Of a stretch of DNA of 64,000 nucleotides, positions 8,725-18,441 are shown one piece after another. Position 1 is the first letter of the stretch. The number at the start of each line of letters is the position of its first letter. The position numbers and the translations under genes are program-made. Source of the DNA: Methylobacterium currus (lineage in GTDB: Bacteria > Pseudomonadota > Alphaproteobacteria > Rhizobiales > Beijerinckiaceae); the NCBI RefSeq assembly GCF_003058325.1, contig NZ_CP028843.1:5015001-5079000 (forward strand), written 5' to 3'. The notes beneath the pieces are model-generated. The model was not told the DNA's origin, made no database searches, and saw only the letters and a list, made by a program, of their open reading frames with translations.

Positions 8725-10125
8725 ATGGATACGATCGTGACGCCCGAGCCCCGGACCCGGGTCGAGCAGGTGGTCGCCGGGCTGGCGGAGCGGATCGACC
8801 GCGGGCTCCTGCGCCAAGGCGAGCGCCTGCCCTCGATCCGGGCGGCGGCCTCCGCCTTCGCGGTGTCGAAGAACACCGTCGTCAACGCCTATGAGCGCCT
8901 CGTCGCCTCGGGCCGGGTCGAGAGCCGGCCGGGCTCGGGCTTCTACGTCTCGGGGCGCCGCCCAGCCCCGGTCGCGCCGCCGCCGCCTGTCCCGCTCCAA
9001 GCGGTGGACAGCATCTGGCTGCTGCGCGAGCAGCTGGACCGGCACTACGACGTGCGCGTCGGCGACGGGCGCCCGCCGCCGGCCTGGATGGAGAGCGCGG
9101 AGGTCGGCCGCCATGCGAGGCCGTCGCGCCATGCGGCGAGCGAGAGCTACGGCAGCCCGGACGGCTACCTGCCGCTGCGCCGGAGCCTCGCCTTGCGGCT
9201 CGCCGAGCGGTCGATCCACGCCGCCCCGGAGGACGTGCTGCTGACCGCGGGCGCCAACCACGCCCTCGACCTGATCATCCGCCAGTTCGTGGCGCCCGGC
9301 GAGCCGGTGCTGGTCGACTCGCCCGGCTACTATCCGCTCTTCGGCAAGCTGCGGCTCGCCAAGGCCCGGATCGTCGGGGTGCGGCGCAACCCGGACGGGC
9401 CGGACGTCGCCCATCTGGAGGCGATGGCACGGGCCAGTGGCGCGCGGCTGTTCTTCACCCACTCGCTCGCCCACAACCCGACCGGGTGCTCGCTCACCCT
9501 GCCGGTCGCCCACCGGCTGCTCCAGCGCGCCGGCGCCCTCGATCTCCGGATCGTCGAGAGCGATCCCTTCGCCGACGTGCTGCCGGCGGCGCAGCCCCGG
9601 CTCGCCGCCCTCGACCAGCTCGACCGGGTGATCTACGTCGGCACCTTCGCCAAGACCCTCTCGGCCAGCTTGCGCTGCGGCTACGTTGCGGCTCGGCCCG
9701 AGGTGCGGGAAGCCCTGCGCGACCTCAAGATGCTGACGAGCGTCAACAGCTCGGGTTTCGTCGAGCGGGTCGTCCACGACCTGATCGAGAGCGGGCGCTA
9801 CCGCCGCCACCTGCGCCGGCTCGGCGGCCGGATCGAGGCGGCGACGCTCCAGGGCCGGGCGGTCCTGCACGGCCTCGGCCTGCCGGTCTTCGGGGAGCCC
9901 CGGGGCGGCTTCTATCTCTGGTGCGGCCTGCCGGAGGCGTGCGATCTCGACGCCCTGTCGCGCAGGGCCGCCGCGCGCAGCATCCTGATCGCGCCGGGCG
10001 GCCTTTTTCTGCCGGAGGGCGCGGCCGGCCCGCCGATGATGCGGGTCAACGTCGCGTATCTGGGTGATCCGCGCTTCGCGCGGTTCCTGCGCGAGGAGAC
10101 CGGCGGCCCGTCGAGCACGCCATGA
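8725..10125 (+). CDS. MocR/GabR family regulator (GntR HTH fused to aminotransferase-like domain)
   Basis: A 466-residue PLP-dependent regulator. Residues 10-80 form a GntR-type winged helix (LPSIRAAASAFAVSKNTVVN, then the wing GSGFYVSGRR). Residues 100-460 form a fold-type I aminotransferase domain with the PLP-binding lysine at K310 in GTFAKTLSAS. It is divergent from the mevalonate-breakdown genes with two exact 9-bp direct repeats between them, so it probably senses an effector of that pathway and controls both directions. The start at 8725 (MDTIVTPEPR) gives the usual MocR length. The effector is unknown. Confidence 0.9.
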   Translation: MDTIVTPEPRTRVEQVVAGLAERIDRGLLRQGERLPSIRAAASAFAVSKNTVVNAYERLVASGRVESRPGSGFYVSGRRPAPVAPPPPVPLQAVDSIWLLREQLDRHYDVRVGDGRPPPAWMESAEVGRHARPSRHAASESYGSPDGYLPLRRSLALRLAERSIHAAPEDVLLTAGANHALDLIIRQFVAPGEPVLVDSPGYYPLFGKLRLAKARIVGVRRNPDGPDVAHLEAMARASGARLFFTHSLAHNPTGCSLTLPVAHRLLQRAGALDLRIVESDPFADVLPAAQPRLAALDQLDRVIYVGTFAKTLSASLRCGYVAARPEVREALRDLKMLTSVNSSGFVERVVHDLIESGRYRRHLRRLGGRIEAATLQGRAVLHGLGLPVFGEPRGGFYLWCGLPEACDLDALSRRAAARSILIAPGGLFLPEGAAGPPMMRVNVAYLGDPRFARFLREETGGPSSTP

Positions 10126-10249
10126 GCCGCCCGGAACCGACGCCGCGTTCCGCCGCTGTGTAACGGCGCGAATCCTGTATCATGAAGACCAGACAAGACG
10201 GGAGCCGGCCCGACGCCCGCCCGCAGAGAGGCCGAGAGGGGAGGCCGCG

Positions 10250-13180
10250 ATGCACGGGACCCTGGACCCAGCCGGCGCCACCGACGGGAGCGCCCTGGAG
10301 CGGGCCCTGCGCGGCGCCGTCTCGGGCGAGGTGCTGACGAGCCGCTTCGACCGCGGCCGCTACGCCACCGACGCCTCGATCTACCAGATCTTTCCCCGCG
10401 CCGTGGTCCTGCCACGAAACCCTGAGGAGGTCGCGGCCGTGCTGGCAGTCGCCGCGGCCGAGGACGTGCCGGTGATCCTGCGCGGCGGCGGCACCTCGCA
10501 GAACGGGCAGCCGATCGGCGACGGCATCGTGGTCGATTGCACGCGCCACCTCGACCGGGTGCTCGCCTACGACGCGCAGGCCGGCACGGTGACGGTCGAG
10601 CCCGGCACGGTGCTGGAGCGCCTGAACGCGCGCCTGAAGGCCGACGGCTGGTTCTTCCCCGTCGAGCCCTCGACGGCGAGCCGCTGCACGATCGGCGGCA
10701 TGGCCGGCAACAATTCCTGCGGCGCCCGTTCGCTGCGTTACGGCAAGATGGTCGACAACGTGCTCGGCCTCGACGGGCTCCTCGCCGACGGGACCGCGTT
10801 CCGGCTCTCGTCGCAGGCCGTGTCCGGCATCGAAGACCTGTCGCGCCGCATGCTGGCGCTGGCGCGAGACGAGCGCGACGAGATCCTCCGGATGTTCCCT
10901 CAGGTGCAGCGCCGGGTCGGCGGCTACAACCTGGACGCGCTCCTTGGTGCCCACCCGAACCTCGCCCATCTCCTCGTCGGCTCGGAAGGGACGCTCGCGG
11001 CGACGACCGCGGTGACGCTCAAGCTCGCACGCCTGCCGGCCCACCGGGTCATGGGGGTGTGCCACTTCCCCTCCTTCCGCGCGGCGATGGAGACGGTGAC
11101 GGCCCTCGTCGCCCTGGGACCTGCGGCGGTCGAGCTCGTCGACAACAACGTGCTGGTGCTCGGCGCCGACATCCCGCTCTTTCGCGCGACCCTCGCCGAC
11201 ATCACTCGCGGGCAGCCGGACTGCCTGCTGCTCGTCGAGTTCGCGGGCGAGGAGGCCTCGGCGCTGGCCGCGGACCTGCGCAGACTCGACGCCTGCATGG
11301 CCGATCACGGCTTTCCCGACGCCGTGGTGGAGGTCCGCGAGCCCGCACGCCAGCGGACGATCTGGGAGATGCGCGAGGCCTGCCTCAACATCATGATGTC
11401 GATGCGCGGCGACGCGAAGCCGGTGTCGTTCATCGAGGATTGCGCCGTCCCGCTCGAGCACCTGGCCGACTACACCGACGCGGTCACGGCGTGCTTTGCC
11501 CGCCACGGCACCACCGGCACCTGGTACGCCCACGCCTCGGTCGGCTGCCTGCACGTGCGCCCGATCCTCGACCTGAAGCGCGCCGGCGGCGTCGCCACGA
11601 TGCGGGCCATCGCCGAGGAGACGGCGGAGCTGGTGCGCCGCTTCAAGGGCTCGTATTCGGGCGAGCACGGCGACGGCATCTCGCGCTCCGAGTTCGTCGC
11701 GCCGATGTTCGGCCCCCGCCTCGCCCGCGCCTTCGAGGCGGTCAAGGACGCCTTCGATCCCGGCAACCGGCTCAATCCCGGCAAGATCGTCCGTCCGCTC
11801 CGGATGGACGACCGCAGCCTGATGCGCTTCTCGGACGGCTACCGGATCGCCGCGCCGGAACCCGCCCTCGACTGGTCGGACTGGGGCGGGCTCGGCGGCG
11901 CGGTCGAGATGTGCAACAACAACGGCACCTGCCGGACGCTCGCCGGCGGGGCGATGTGCCCGTCCTACCGGGTCACCCGGGCCGAGGAGCACCTGACAAG
12001 GGGCCGCGCCAACACCCTGCGCCTCGCCCTCTCGGGCCAGCTCGGGCCCGACGCGCTCACCGCGCCGGAGACGAAGCGGGCGCTCGACCTCTGCGTCTCC
12101 TGCAAGGCCTGCCGCCGCGAATGCCCGACCGGCGTCGACATGGCGCGGATGAAGATCGAGGTTCTGCACCACTACCATGCCCGCCACGGGCGCTCCCTCG
12201 GCGAGCGCGTGCTCGCCCACCTGCCGGCCTATGCGGGGGCCGCCGCGGCGCTGGCTCCCCTCCTCAACCTGCGCGACCGGGTGCCGGCGCTGGCGCGCCT
12301 GTCGGAGCGGGTGCTGGGGCTCTCCGCCGCGCGCCCGCTGCCGCGCTGGCGCCGGCCCTGGCGCGAGGCGGGCGAAATCGCCCATCCCGGCGACGTCGCG
12401 GGCGACGGCCGCGACCTCGTCCTGTTCGGCGACACCTTCAACCGCGCCTTCGAGCGCGAGACGCTGGAGGCGGCAGACAGGGTGCTGCGCGCCGCCGGCT
12501 ACCGGCTTCACCGGGTGGCCGCCGCGGGCGGGGCGCGGCCGCTCTGCTGCGGGCGCACCTACCTGGCGACGGGCGACACCGACCGCGCCCGCGCGGAGGC
12601 GCGGCGCAGCCGCGACGCGCTCCTGCCCTTCGTGCGGGCCGGCGCCCGGATCGTCGGGCTCGAACCGGCCTGCCTGCTGACCTTCCGCGACGAGGTCGCG
12701 GCGCTCCTGCCGGGCGAGGAGACCCGGGCGCTGGCCGAGGCGGCCCTGCTGTTCGAGGAGGTCCTCGCCGCCGACCTCGCGCGGGGCCGCGTCGCCCTGC
12801 CCCTCGCGCCTCAGGGCGGGCGGGTCGCGCACCTTCACGGCCATTGCCACCAGAAGGCCTTCGGGGCGATGGGCGCGGTCGAGGCCGTATTGCGCGCCGT
12901 GCCGGACCTCGATGTGCGGGTGATCGAGTCGGGCTGCTGCGGGATGGCCGGCGCCTTCGGCTACCGGGCCGACACGCAGCAGGTCTCCCGCGCCATGGCC
13001 GAGCTCGCGCTCTTTCCGGCCCTGCGCGCCGCCGGTCCCGCCGACCTCGTCGTCGCCGACGGGACGAGCTGCCGCCACCAGATCCGCGACGGGCTCGGCC
13101 GCGAGGCTGTCCACGTCGCCCAGGTGCTCGCGGCGGCGCTGGAGCCGGCGCGCGACGGCGTGGCGCGCGACGCGGCGTGA
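10250..13180 (+). CDS. FAD-linked oxidase/Fe-S dehydrogenase fusion (YdiJ/D-2-hydroxyglutarate dehydrogenase type)
   Basis: A 976-residue fusion of a GlcD-like flavoprotein and a GlcF-like iron-sulfur protein. Order: FAD-binding PCMH domain (about 45-230, RGGGTSQNGQPIGDG, then GMAGNNSCGARSLRYGK), FAD-oxidase C-terminal domain (about 250-540, with SGEHGDGISRSEFV), a 4Fe-4S pair region (NNNGTCRT, then CVSCKACRRECPTG at about residue 615), and two cysteine-rich CCG-type segments (about 750-780 and ESGCCGMAG near 905). This is the layout of YdiJ, which oxidises D-2-hydroxyglutarate and feeds electrons to the respiratory chain. It follows the MocR gene by 124 bases. Oxidation of another D-2-hydroxyacid is possible. 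Confidence 0.88.
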   Translation: MHGTLDPAGATDGSALERALRGAVSGEVLTSRFDRGRYATDASIYQIFPRAVVLPRNPEEVAAVLAVAAAEDVPVILRGGGTSQNGQPIGDGIVVDCTRHLDRVLAYDAQAGTVTVEPGTVLERLNARLKADGWFFPVEPSTASRCTIGGMAGNNSCGARSLRYGKMVDNVLGLDGLLADGTAFRLSSQAVSGIEDLSRRMLALARDERDEILRMFPQVQRRVGGYNLDALLGAHPNLAHLLVGSEGTLAATTAVTLKLARLPAHRVMGVCHFPSFRAAMETVTALVALGPAAVELVDNNVLVLGADIPLFRATLADITRGQPDCLLLVEFAGEEASALAADLRRLDACMADHGFPDAVVEVREPARQRTIWEMREACLNIMMSMRGDAKPVSFIEDCAVPLEHLADYTDAVTACFARHGTTGTWYAHASVGCLHVRPILDLKRAGGVATMRAIAEETAELVRRFKGSYSGEHGDGISRSEFVAPMFGPRLARAFEAVKDAFDPGNRLNPGKIVRPLRMDDRSLMRFSDGYRIAAPEPALDWSDWGGLGGAVEMCNNNGTCRTLAGGAMCPSYRVTRAEEHLTRGRANTLRLALSGQLGPDALTAPETKRALDLCVSCKACRRECPTGVDMARMKIEVLHHYHARHGRSLGERVLAHLPAYAGAAAALAPLLNLRDRVPALARLSERVLGLSAARPLPRWRRPWREAGEIAHPGDVAGDGRDLVLFGDTFNRAFERETLEAADRVLRAAGYRLHRVAAAGGARPLCCGRTYLATGDTDRARAEARRSRDALLPFVRAGARIVGLEPACLLTFRDEVAALLPGEETRALAEAALLFEEVLAADLARGRVALPLAPQGGRVAHLHGHCHQKAFGAMGAVEAVLRAVPDLDVRVIESGCCGMAGAFGYRADTQQVSRAMAELALFPALRAAGPADLVVADGTSCRHQIRDGLGREAVHVAQVLAAALEPARDGVARDAA

Positions 13181-13253
13181 CGGTGAGCCCGGCGGCGACG
13201 AACGGGTCCCTATGCGACGCGGAAGCCGACGGGGCCCCGCCGAGCCCCATCCC

Positions 13254-14192
13254 TTACGGGTAGCGCACCGGCGGCGGGTCCTCGGGCAGCGGAATGAACT
13301 CGGCGTCGTTCGGCACCGTGTCGAACCGGCCCTGGCGCCAATCCTCCTTGGCCTGCGCGATCCGCTCCGGCCGCGACGAGACGAAGTTCCACCAGAGATG
13401 GCGCGGCCCGTCCATCGGCTCGCCGCCCAGCACCATGAAGCGGGACTCTTCGGTCGCCCGCACGCTGATCCGGTCGCCGGGGCGGAAGACCAGGAGCTGG
13501 CCGGGGCCGAAGCCGTCGCCGGCGATCTCGATCGCGCCCGACACCGTGTAGATCGCGCGCTCGTCGTAATCGGGGTCGAGCGGCAGGACGGCGCCGGCCT
13601 GAAGCGCCACGTCGGCATAGACCATCGGGGTCGAGGTCCGCACCGGCGAGCGCGCGCCATAGGCCTCGCCGGCGATCAGCCGGACGGTCTTGCCCTCGGC
13701 CGAGACGATCGGCAGCGAGGCGGCGTCGTAATGCTCGAAGGCCGGGGCGGTCTCCTCGTCCTGCGCCGACAGGGCGACCCAGCTCTGGAGGCCGAACAGC
13801 CGCGAGCCCGTCTGCCGCAGGGCGCCGCCGGTGCGCTCCGAATGGGTGATGCCGCGCCCGGCCGTCATCCAGTTCAGCTCGCCCGGACGGATCGGCAATT
13901 CGGTGCCGAGGCTGTCGCGGTGCATGATCTCGCCGTCGAACAGGTAGGTGACGGTGGAGAGGCCGATATGCGGATGCGGCCGCACGTCCATGCCCTGCCC
14001 GAGCAGGAATTCCGACGGGCCCATCTGGTCGAAGAAGATGAAGGGGCCGACCATCCGGCACTGGGTCGAGGGCAGCGCCCGCCTCACCGCGAACGAGCCG
14101 AGGTCGCGCGAGCGCGGCACGATCAGGGTCTGGATCGCGTCGCAGCTGAAGCGGTCGCCCGGGACCGGGTCGTCGGCACTGTGCCAGCTCAT
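13254..14192 (-). CDS. Pirin family protein
   Basis: A 312-residue bicupin of the pirin family. The N-terminal cupin carries the metal-binding pattern [21 protein letters not shown] and the segment [12 protein letters not shown], which contain the conserved His and Glu positions. Bacterial pirins can act as quercetinases or bind regulatory partners; the role here is unknown. A good ribosome-binding site (AAGGAG) lies about 8 bases before the ATG. It converges on the YdiJ-type gene with 73 bases between the two stops. Confidence 0.92.
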   Translation of the reverse strand: MSWHSADDPVPGDRFSCDAIQTLIVPRSRDLGSFAVRRALPSTQCRMVGPFIFFDQMGPSEFLLGQGMDVRPHPHIGLSTVTYLFDGEIMHRDSLGTELPIRPGELNWMTAGRGITHSERTGGALRQTGSRLFGLQSWVALSAQDEETAPAFEHYDAASLPIVSAEGKTVRLIAGEAYGARSPVRTSTPMVYADVALQAGAVLPLDPDYDERAIYTVSGAIEIAGDGFGPGQLLVFRPGDRISVRATEESRFMVLGGEPMDGPRHLWWNFVSSRPERIAQAKEDWRQGRFDTVPNDAEFIPLPEDPPPVRYP

Positions 14193-14525
14193 CGCTCATG
14201 CTCCTTCTCGCGGCGCCCGATGCATCGTGTCGGGCCGGGTGCGTCCGAACGGCCCTACCTTGAGGCCTTGCATTCCACTTGAAAATGGAAACGACCGAAA
14301 CGCATCGTTTCGCATACTGCTATGCTGCCGAACTCGCGGACGGGTGCGCGGGCGCCGCTCGCCGCTCGCCGCTCGCCGAACGATGATGGCGGCGGCTCTG
14401 GCGGTCCGTGCCCGGCCGCACGGACCGCACGACCCTCGGGCCGGACGAACTGACGTAGCGGCACACAAGCCCGGCACAATCCAGCGGAGGCACGCTCCAG
14501 AGTGACTGACAGGAGGTATCGCGCC
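14193..14525. other. Divergent intergenic region with palindromes
   Basis: This 333-base space separates pirin (leftward) from a small unknown gene (rightward). It holds a near-perfect palindrome TTCCACTTGAAAATGGAA at 14273-14290 and an exact inverted repeat GAAACG-CAT-CGTTTC at 14297-14311, six bases apart in the only A/T-richer part. A short GCCGCTC microrepeat follows near 14355-14380. The palindromes are plausible operators, most likely for the pirin promoter because they lie about 80-120 bases ahead of its start. No gene is evident. Confidence 0.5.
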
Positions 14526-14822
14526 GTGAGCCATGATGCGCTAACGGAGGAACAGGCAGCCGAGCGCCTGGCCCACCATCTTCTCAAGGAGGCCTACCAG
14601 GATCTCGCCTCGGTGTTGCTCAGCGCCAACGCCAAGGCGGCCGAGAGCCTGTTCTACGCCATCGAGAAGCGCACCGCGGACGCGCTCCGGGCGATCGTGA
14701 CGGACCAGAGCGAGGGGGCCGCCTCGACCCGCATCGCCCGTACCGTCGGCAGCGAGCTCAACGACTTGTTCGAGCGCGTGCATGGCCGCGGCGGGATCGC
14801 GGCGCCGAAGCGGGTGGCATAA
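14526..14822 (+). CDS. Small conserved-looking protein of unknown function
   Basis: A 98-residue protein I do not recognise. The GTG at 14526 is chosen because a strong AGGAGG sits nine bases ahead of it; an in-frame GTG at 14502 would place that site inside the gene. The sequence is soluble, mostly helical and acidic/basic mixed (HHLLKEAYQDLASVLL, KAAESLFYAIEKRTADALRA, GSELNDLFERVHG), with no cysteines, signal peptide or membrane segment. The 227 bases between this gene and priA contain nothing I can name. Confidence 0.65.
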   Translation: MSHDALTEEQAAERLAHHLLKEAYQDLASVLLSANAKAAESLFYAIEKRTADALRAIVTDQSEGAASTRIARTVGSELNDLFERVHGRGGIAAPKRVA

Positions 14823-15049
14823 AACCGACCATCCAGGGCCCGCATGACGATCGGCGGCGAGTCCGTGCCGGAGAAGTGCGGCCTTCAACGCCGGCTGCGC
14901 CGCGCGAAGCATTGTCGGGTCGAGGTGGCCTTCGCCAAGCCTGACGGGACGGAGCGGCGCGACCCGCAGCGCGACGCGGCGGTGGACCGGCGGCTCGGCG
15001 GGAGCGGTGGGGCCGGTCGGCAAGTGCGGCGGCCAGGCCGCCGTGACGG

Positions 15050-17236
15050 CTACAGGAAGCTCTGCGGGTCGACGTCGATCCCGACCTTCAGATTCCCCCG
15101 CGGTTTCGGCCCCCGGGCGAGCCAGTCGCGCAGGTAGCTCTGGAGGTCGATCTCGCGCTCGGTCTTGACCAGCAGGCGGAAGCGATAACGGCCGCGCACC
15201 AGGGCCAGCGGCGCCTCGGCGGGACCGAGCACCATCACGCCGGGCGGCGGCTCGGCGACGCGGGCGAGCGCCCGGCCATGGGCCTCGGCGGCCTCGCGGT
15301 CGGTGCAGGAGATCACGAGGGCCGCGAGGCGCCCGAAGGGCGGCAGGCCGGCGACCTCGCGCGCCGCCGTCTCCTCGGCATAGAAGCGCTCGGCGTCGCC
15401 CGAGATCAGTGCGGCGATCACCGGGTGCTCGGGCTGGTAGGTCTGGACGAGGGCCCGGCCCGGCTTCTCCCCGCGCCCGGCGCGGCCGGTGACCTGCTGC
15501 AGGAGCTGGAAGGTGCGCTCGGCGGCGCGCGGATCGCCGGAGGTGAGGCCGATATCGGCGTCGAGCACGCCGACCAGGGTCAGGTGCGGGAAGTTGTGGC
15601 CCTTGGCGACGAGCTGGGTGCCGACGACGATGTCGCAGCCGCCCTCGGCCACGGTCTGGAGTTCGGCCCGCAAGCGTTCGGCTCCGCCGGGAAAGTCGCT
15701 TGAGAGCACGATCACCCGCTTGTCCGGGAAGGTGGCGGCGACCTCCTCGGCGATGCGCTCGACGCCCGGCCCGCAGGCGGTCAGGTTGTCGAAGGTGCCG
15801 CACTCGGTGCAGGCCTCGGGCCGCCGCTCGGCATGGCCGCAATGGTGGCAGACCAGCGCCCGGCGGAAGCGGTGCTCGACGAGCCAGGTCGAGCAGTTCG
15901 GGCATTGGTAGCGGTGGCCGCAGGCCCGGCACAGGGTCAGCGGCGCGTAGCCGCGACGGTTGAGGAAGAGCAGCGCCTGCTCCCCCCGGGCGTTGGTCTC
16001 GGCGATGGCCGAGACCAGGCTCGGCGACAGGTAGCGCCCGCGCGGCACCTTCTCGGTGCGCATGTCGATGGCGCGGATCTCCGGCAGCCGCCTTCCGCCG
16101 AAGCGCTCGGGCATCACCACCCGGCGGTAGCGGCCGCGCTCGGCATTCACCCGGGTCTCGATCGCGGGGGTGGCCGAGGCCAGCACCACGGCGGCGTTCT
16201 CCAGCTTGCCGCGCACCACCGCCATGTCGCGGGCGTGGTAGCAGACGCCATCATCCTGCTTGTAGGCGCCTTCGTGCTCCTCATCGACCACGATCAGGCC
16301 GAGCTTGCGGAACGGCAGGAACAAGGCCGAGCGGGCGCCCACCACCACCTGCACCTCGCCCGAGGCGACGCCGGCCCGGATGCGCTCGCGCCGGCGCCCG
16401 CCGACCCCGGAATGCCAGGCGGCGGGCCGCACGCCGAAGCGCTTGGCGAAGCGGTCGAGGAACTGGGCGGTCAGCGCGATCTCCGGCATCAGCACCAGGG
16501 ATTGCACGCCCCGGCGCAGGGCCTCGGCCACGACCTCGAAATAGACCTCCGTCTTGCCCGACCCGGTCACGCCTTCGAGCAGCGTCACGCCGCCCTCCCC
16601 CGCCGCGCCTCCGCCGGGGGGCGGCGCGGTCAGGGTGGCGATCAGCGCGCGCGCCGCCTCGGCCTGGGGCTCGGAGAGGGCGTCGTGCGGGTGGTCGGGA
16701 TCGGGCGGCTCGGCGACCCGCTCGGGCGCCAGCGCCACGGTCTCCAGCACGCCGTCGTCGATGAGCCCGTCGACCACCCCGGCGCTGACCCCGGCCTCCA
16801 GGCTGAGCGCCCGCTTGCCCCGCACCACGCCGTCGGCCGCCACCGCCACCACCTTGGCCCGGGCCGGGGTCATCCGGCTCGGCGGCATCCCGGTCGCCCG
16901 CACGCCGATCCGGGCGGTCTCGGTGCGGCTTTCCTCCGGCAGGCGGAGCGCCATGGCGAGCGCCGAGCCCTTCGGCGCCAGGGTGTAGCGGGCGATCCAC
17001 TCGACGAGGCGGCGGAGCGCCGGGCTCAGGGCCTCGACGCCGATCCGGCCGCTCACCCGGCGCAGGTTGGAGCCGGCGCCGTCGCGCAGGGACCACACCA
17101 CCCCGACGGTTTCCCGCGGCCCGAGCGGCACCTGCACCACGTCGCCCTCCTGGAGGGTGAGTTCGGGCGGCACGGCGTAGCTATAGGCCTGGTCGAGGGC
17201 GAGCGGGATCAGGACGTCGGCGATCGGGGCGGTCAT
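15050..17236 (-). CDS. priA: Primosomal protein N' (replication restart helicase PriA)
   Basis: A 728-residue SF2 helicase that reloads the replisome at stalled forks. The N-terminal 3'-DNA-binding domain (about 1-110) is followed by the helicase core with Walker A GVTGSGKTE (222-230), the DEEH-type Walker B VVDEEHEGAYK and a paired zinc region of CxxC motifs (CRACGHRYQCPNC, then CHHCGHAE and CTECG). The helicase C domain carries GRAGRGEKPGRALVQTY. Length matches the family. DUF2293 and acetyltransferase genes lie upstream on the same strand. Confidence 0.95.
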   Translation of the reverse strand: MTAPIADVLIPLALDQAYSYAVPPELTLQEGDVVQVPLGPRETVGVVWSLRDGAGSNLRRVSGRIGVEALSPALRRLVEWIARYTLAPKGSALAMALRLPEESRTETARIGVRATGMPPSRMTPARAKVVAVAADGVVRGKRALSLEAGVSAGVVDGLIDDGVLETVALAPERVAEPPDPDHPHDALSEPQAEAARALIATLTAPPPGGGAAGEGGVTLLEGVTGSGKTEVYFEVVAEALRRGVQSLVLMPEIALTAQFLDRFAKRFGVRPAAWHSGVGGRRRERIRAGVASGEVQVVVGARSALFLPFRKLGLIVVDEEHEGAYKQDDGVCYHARDMAVVRGKLENAAVVLASATPAIETRVNAERGRYRRVVMPERFGGRRLPEIRAIDMRTEKVPRGRYLSPSLVSAIAETNARGEQALLFLNRRGYAPLTLCRACGHRYQCPNCSTWLVEHRFRRALVCHHCGHAERRPEACTECGTFDNLTACGPGVERIAEEVAATFPDKRVIVLSSDFPGGAERLRAELQTVAEGGCDIVVGTQLVAKGHNFPHLTLVGVLDADIGLTSGDPRAAERTFQLLQQVTGRAGRGEKPGRALVQTYQPEHPVIAALISGDAERFYAEETAAREVAGLPPFGRLAALVISCTDREAAEAHGRALARVAEPPPGVMVLGPAEAPLALVRGRYRFRLLVKTEREIDLQSYLRDWLARGPKPRGNLKVGIDVDPQSFL

Positions 17237-17280
17237 CGGGGCTTCGGAGCGGACGGCATCGTCCGTTCATATAGGAACGG

Positions 17281-17670
17281 TCACGCCGGCTCGCCCCCGG
17301 CCGCCGCGGATCCGTGCGCCCCGGATCCCGGCGTTTCCTCGTCCTCGCCGATGCGCCGCCGCACGCCCCATTCGGCCAGGACGGCATTGAGGTCGTCGAG
17401 GATGAAGTGGCGGGCGCTGTCCTGGTCGTAGCCCTCCTCCAGGAGGGAATCGTACTCGGTGAAGACGTGGCGGGCGTAGGACACCAGGCCGAGCCAGGCG
17501 GCGGTCTCGGGCGCCGCGCCGCGCAGGCCCGGGCTCGCCAAGGCCCGGTCGACGATCGCCTCCGCCTCGAAATCCGGCACCCGGGGCGCGAGGCGGGAGA
17601 GCGCCGCCTCCACCGCCTCGCGGCGGGTGGGGAGCGCGCGACGGGGCGCGGGATCGGGGCGGCGGCTCAT
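17281..17670 (-). CDS. DUF2293 domain protein
   Basis: A 129-residue protein resembling the DUF2293 family of Hyphomicrobiales. The conserved core is AWLGLVSYARHVFTEYDSLL followed by EGYDQDSARHFILDDLNAVL and EWG. The N-terminus is Arg/Pro-rich and the last 25 residues are low-complexity Gly/Ala/Glu. It is soluble with no known catalytic motif. It lies 44 bases upstream of priA in the same direction and may be co-transcribed with it. The family assignment is from memory of the motif. Confidence 0.7.
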   Translation of the reverse strand: MSRRPDPAPRRALPTRREAVEAALSRLAPRVPDFEAEAIVDRALASPGLRGAAPETAAWLGLVSYARHVFTEYDSLLEEGYDQDSARHFILDDLNAVLAEWGVRRRIGEDEETPGSGAHGSAAAGGEPA

Positions 17671-17721
17671 CGGCGTCCTTCGCGGGCGGGAGGGCGACCC
17701 TGCCGGACCGGGGCGATCGTG

Positions 17722-18369
17722 TCACCCCCGGGCTCGCGGCCGCGGATCCCGGGATACCGGATCCCCTGCCCGCAGGGCCCGCACCAGGGCCTCCGCCTCG
17801 CCGCCCTGGAGGAGCGGCACCAGGGACCGCACCCGCTCCGGCGGCAGCGCCCACCAGGCGGTCTCGACCAGGGCCGCCACGATCTCCGGCGGGAAGCGGT
17901 GGCGGATCACCCGGGCGGGATTGCCGGCAACGATGGCGTAGGGAGGCACGTCGCGGGTGACCACCGCGCGGGCCGCCACCACGGCGCCGGGGCCGACCGT
18001 GACGCCCGACAGGATCAGGCAGCCCGAGCCCAGCCAGACATCGGCGCCGATCGCCACGTCGCCCCGGGACGCATGGTACTCCTCCGGTGCGTCGAGGTCG
18101 GGCCACAGGCCCCGCATCGCCGCGAACGGATAGGTCGAGACCCAGTCGGTGCGGTGGTTGCCGCCGAGCAGGATCTCGACCTTGTCGGCGATCGAGCAAT
18201 AGGGGCCGATCGACAGTCGCGCGCCCGATTCCGGAAAGCGGATCTTCGGCCTGCCGTAGGAGTACGGACCGATCTGGAAGCCGTAGCGGGCGGCGAGCTT
18301 GGCCAGATGCAGGCGGGTCTCGTTGTGAGGGTTGCGCCCCTGCCGCAGGCGGTGCAGGAAATCCTTCAC
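17722..18369 (-). CDS. CatB-like hexapeptide O-acetyltransferase
   Basis: A left-handed beta-helix acetyltransferase of the xenobiotic (CatB/Vat) family, about 215 residues. The active-site loop [15 protein letters not shown] and hexapeptide repeats ([39 protein letters not shown]) end in the family signature [17 protein letters not shown]. Homologues acetylate antibiotics or surface sugars with acetyl-CoA. The frame is open to 18498, but that would overlap the start of the malic-enzyme gene, so I use the GTG at 18369; the exact start is uncertain. No resistance context is visible, so sugar acetylation is equally likely. Confidence 0.82.
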   Translation of the reverse strand: MKDFLHRLRQGRNPHNETRLHLAKLAARYGFQIGPYSYGRPKIRFPESGARLSIGPYCSIADKVEILLGGNHRTDWVSTYPFAAMRGLWPDLDAPEEYHASRGDVAIGADVWLGSGCLILSGVTVGPGAVVAARAVVTRDVPPYAIVAGNPARVIRHRFPPEIVAALVETAWWALPPERVRSLVPLLQGGEAEALVRALRAGDPVSRDPRPRARG

Positions 18370-18441
18370 CCGCGGGCACCGTCGTGAGTCGCGGGCGGGG
18401 CGGCGGGCCCGAGCTTTCGGGCGATCCGGGGAGAGTACGCG

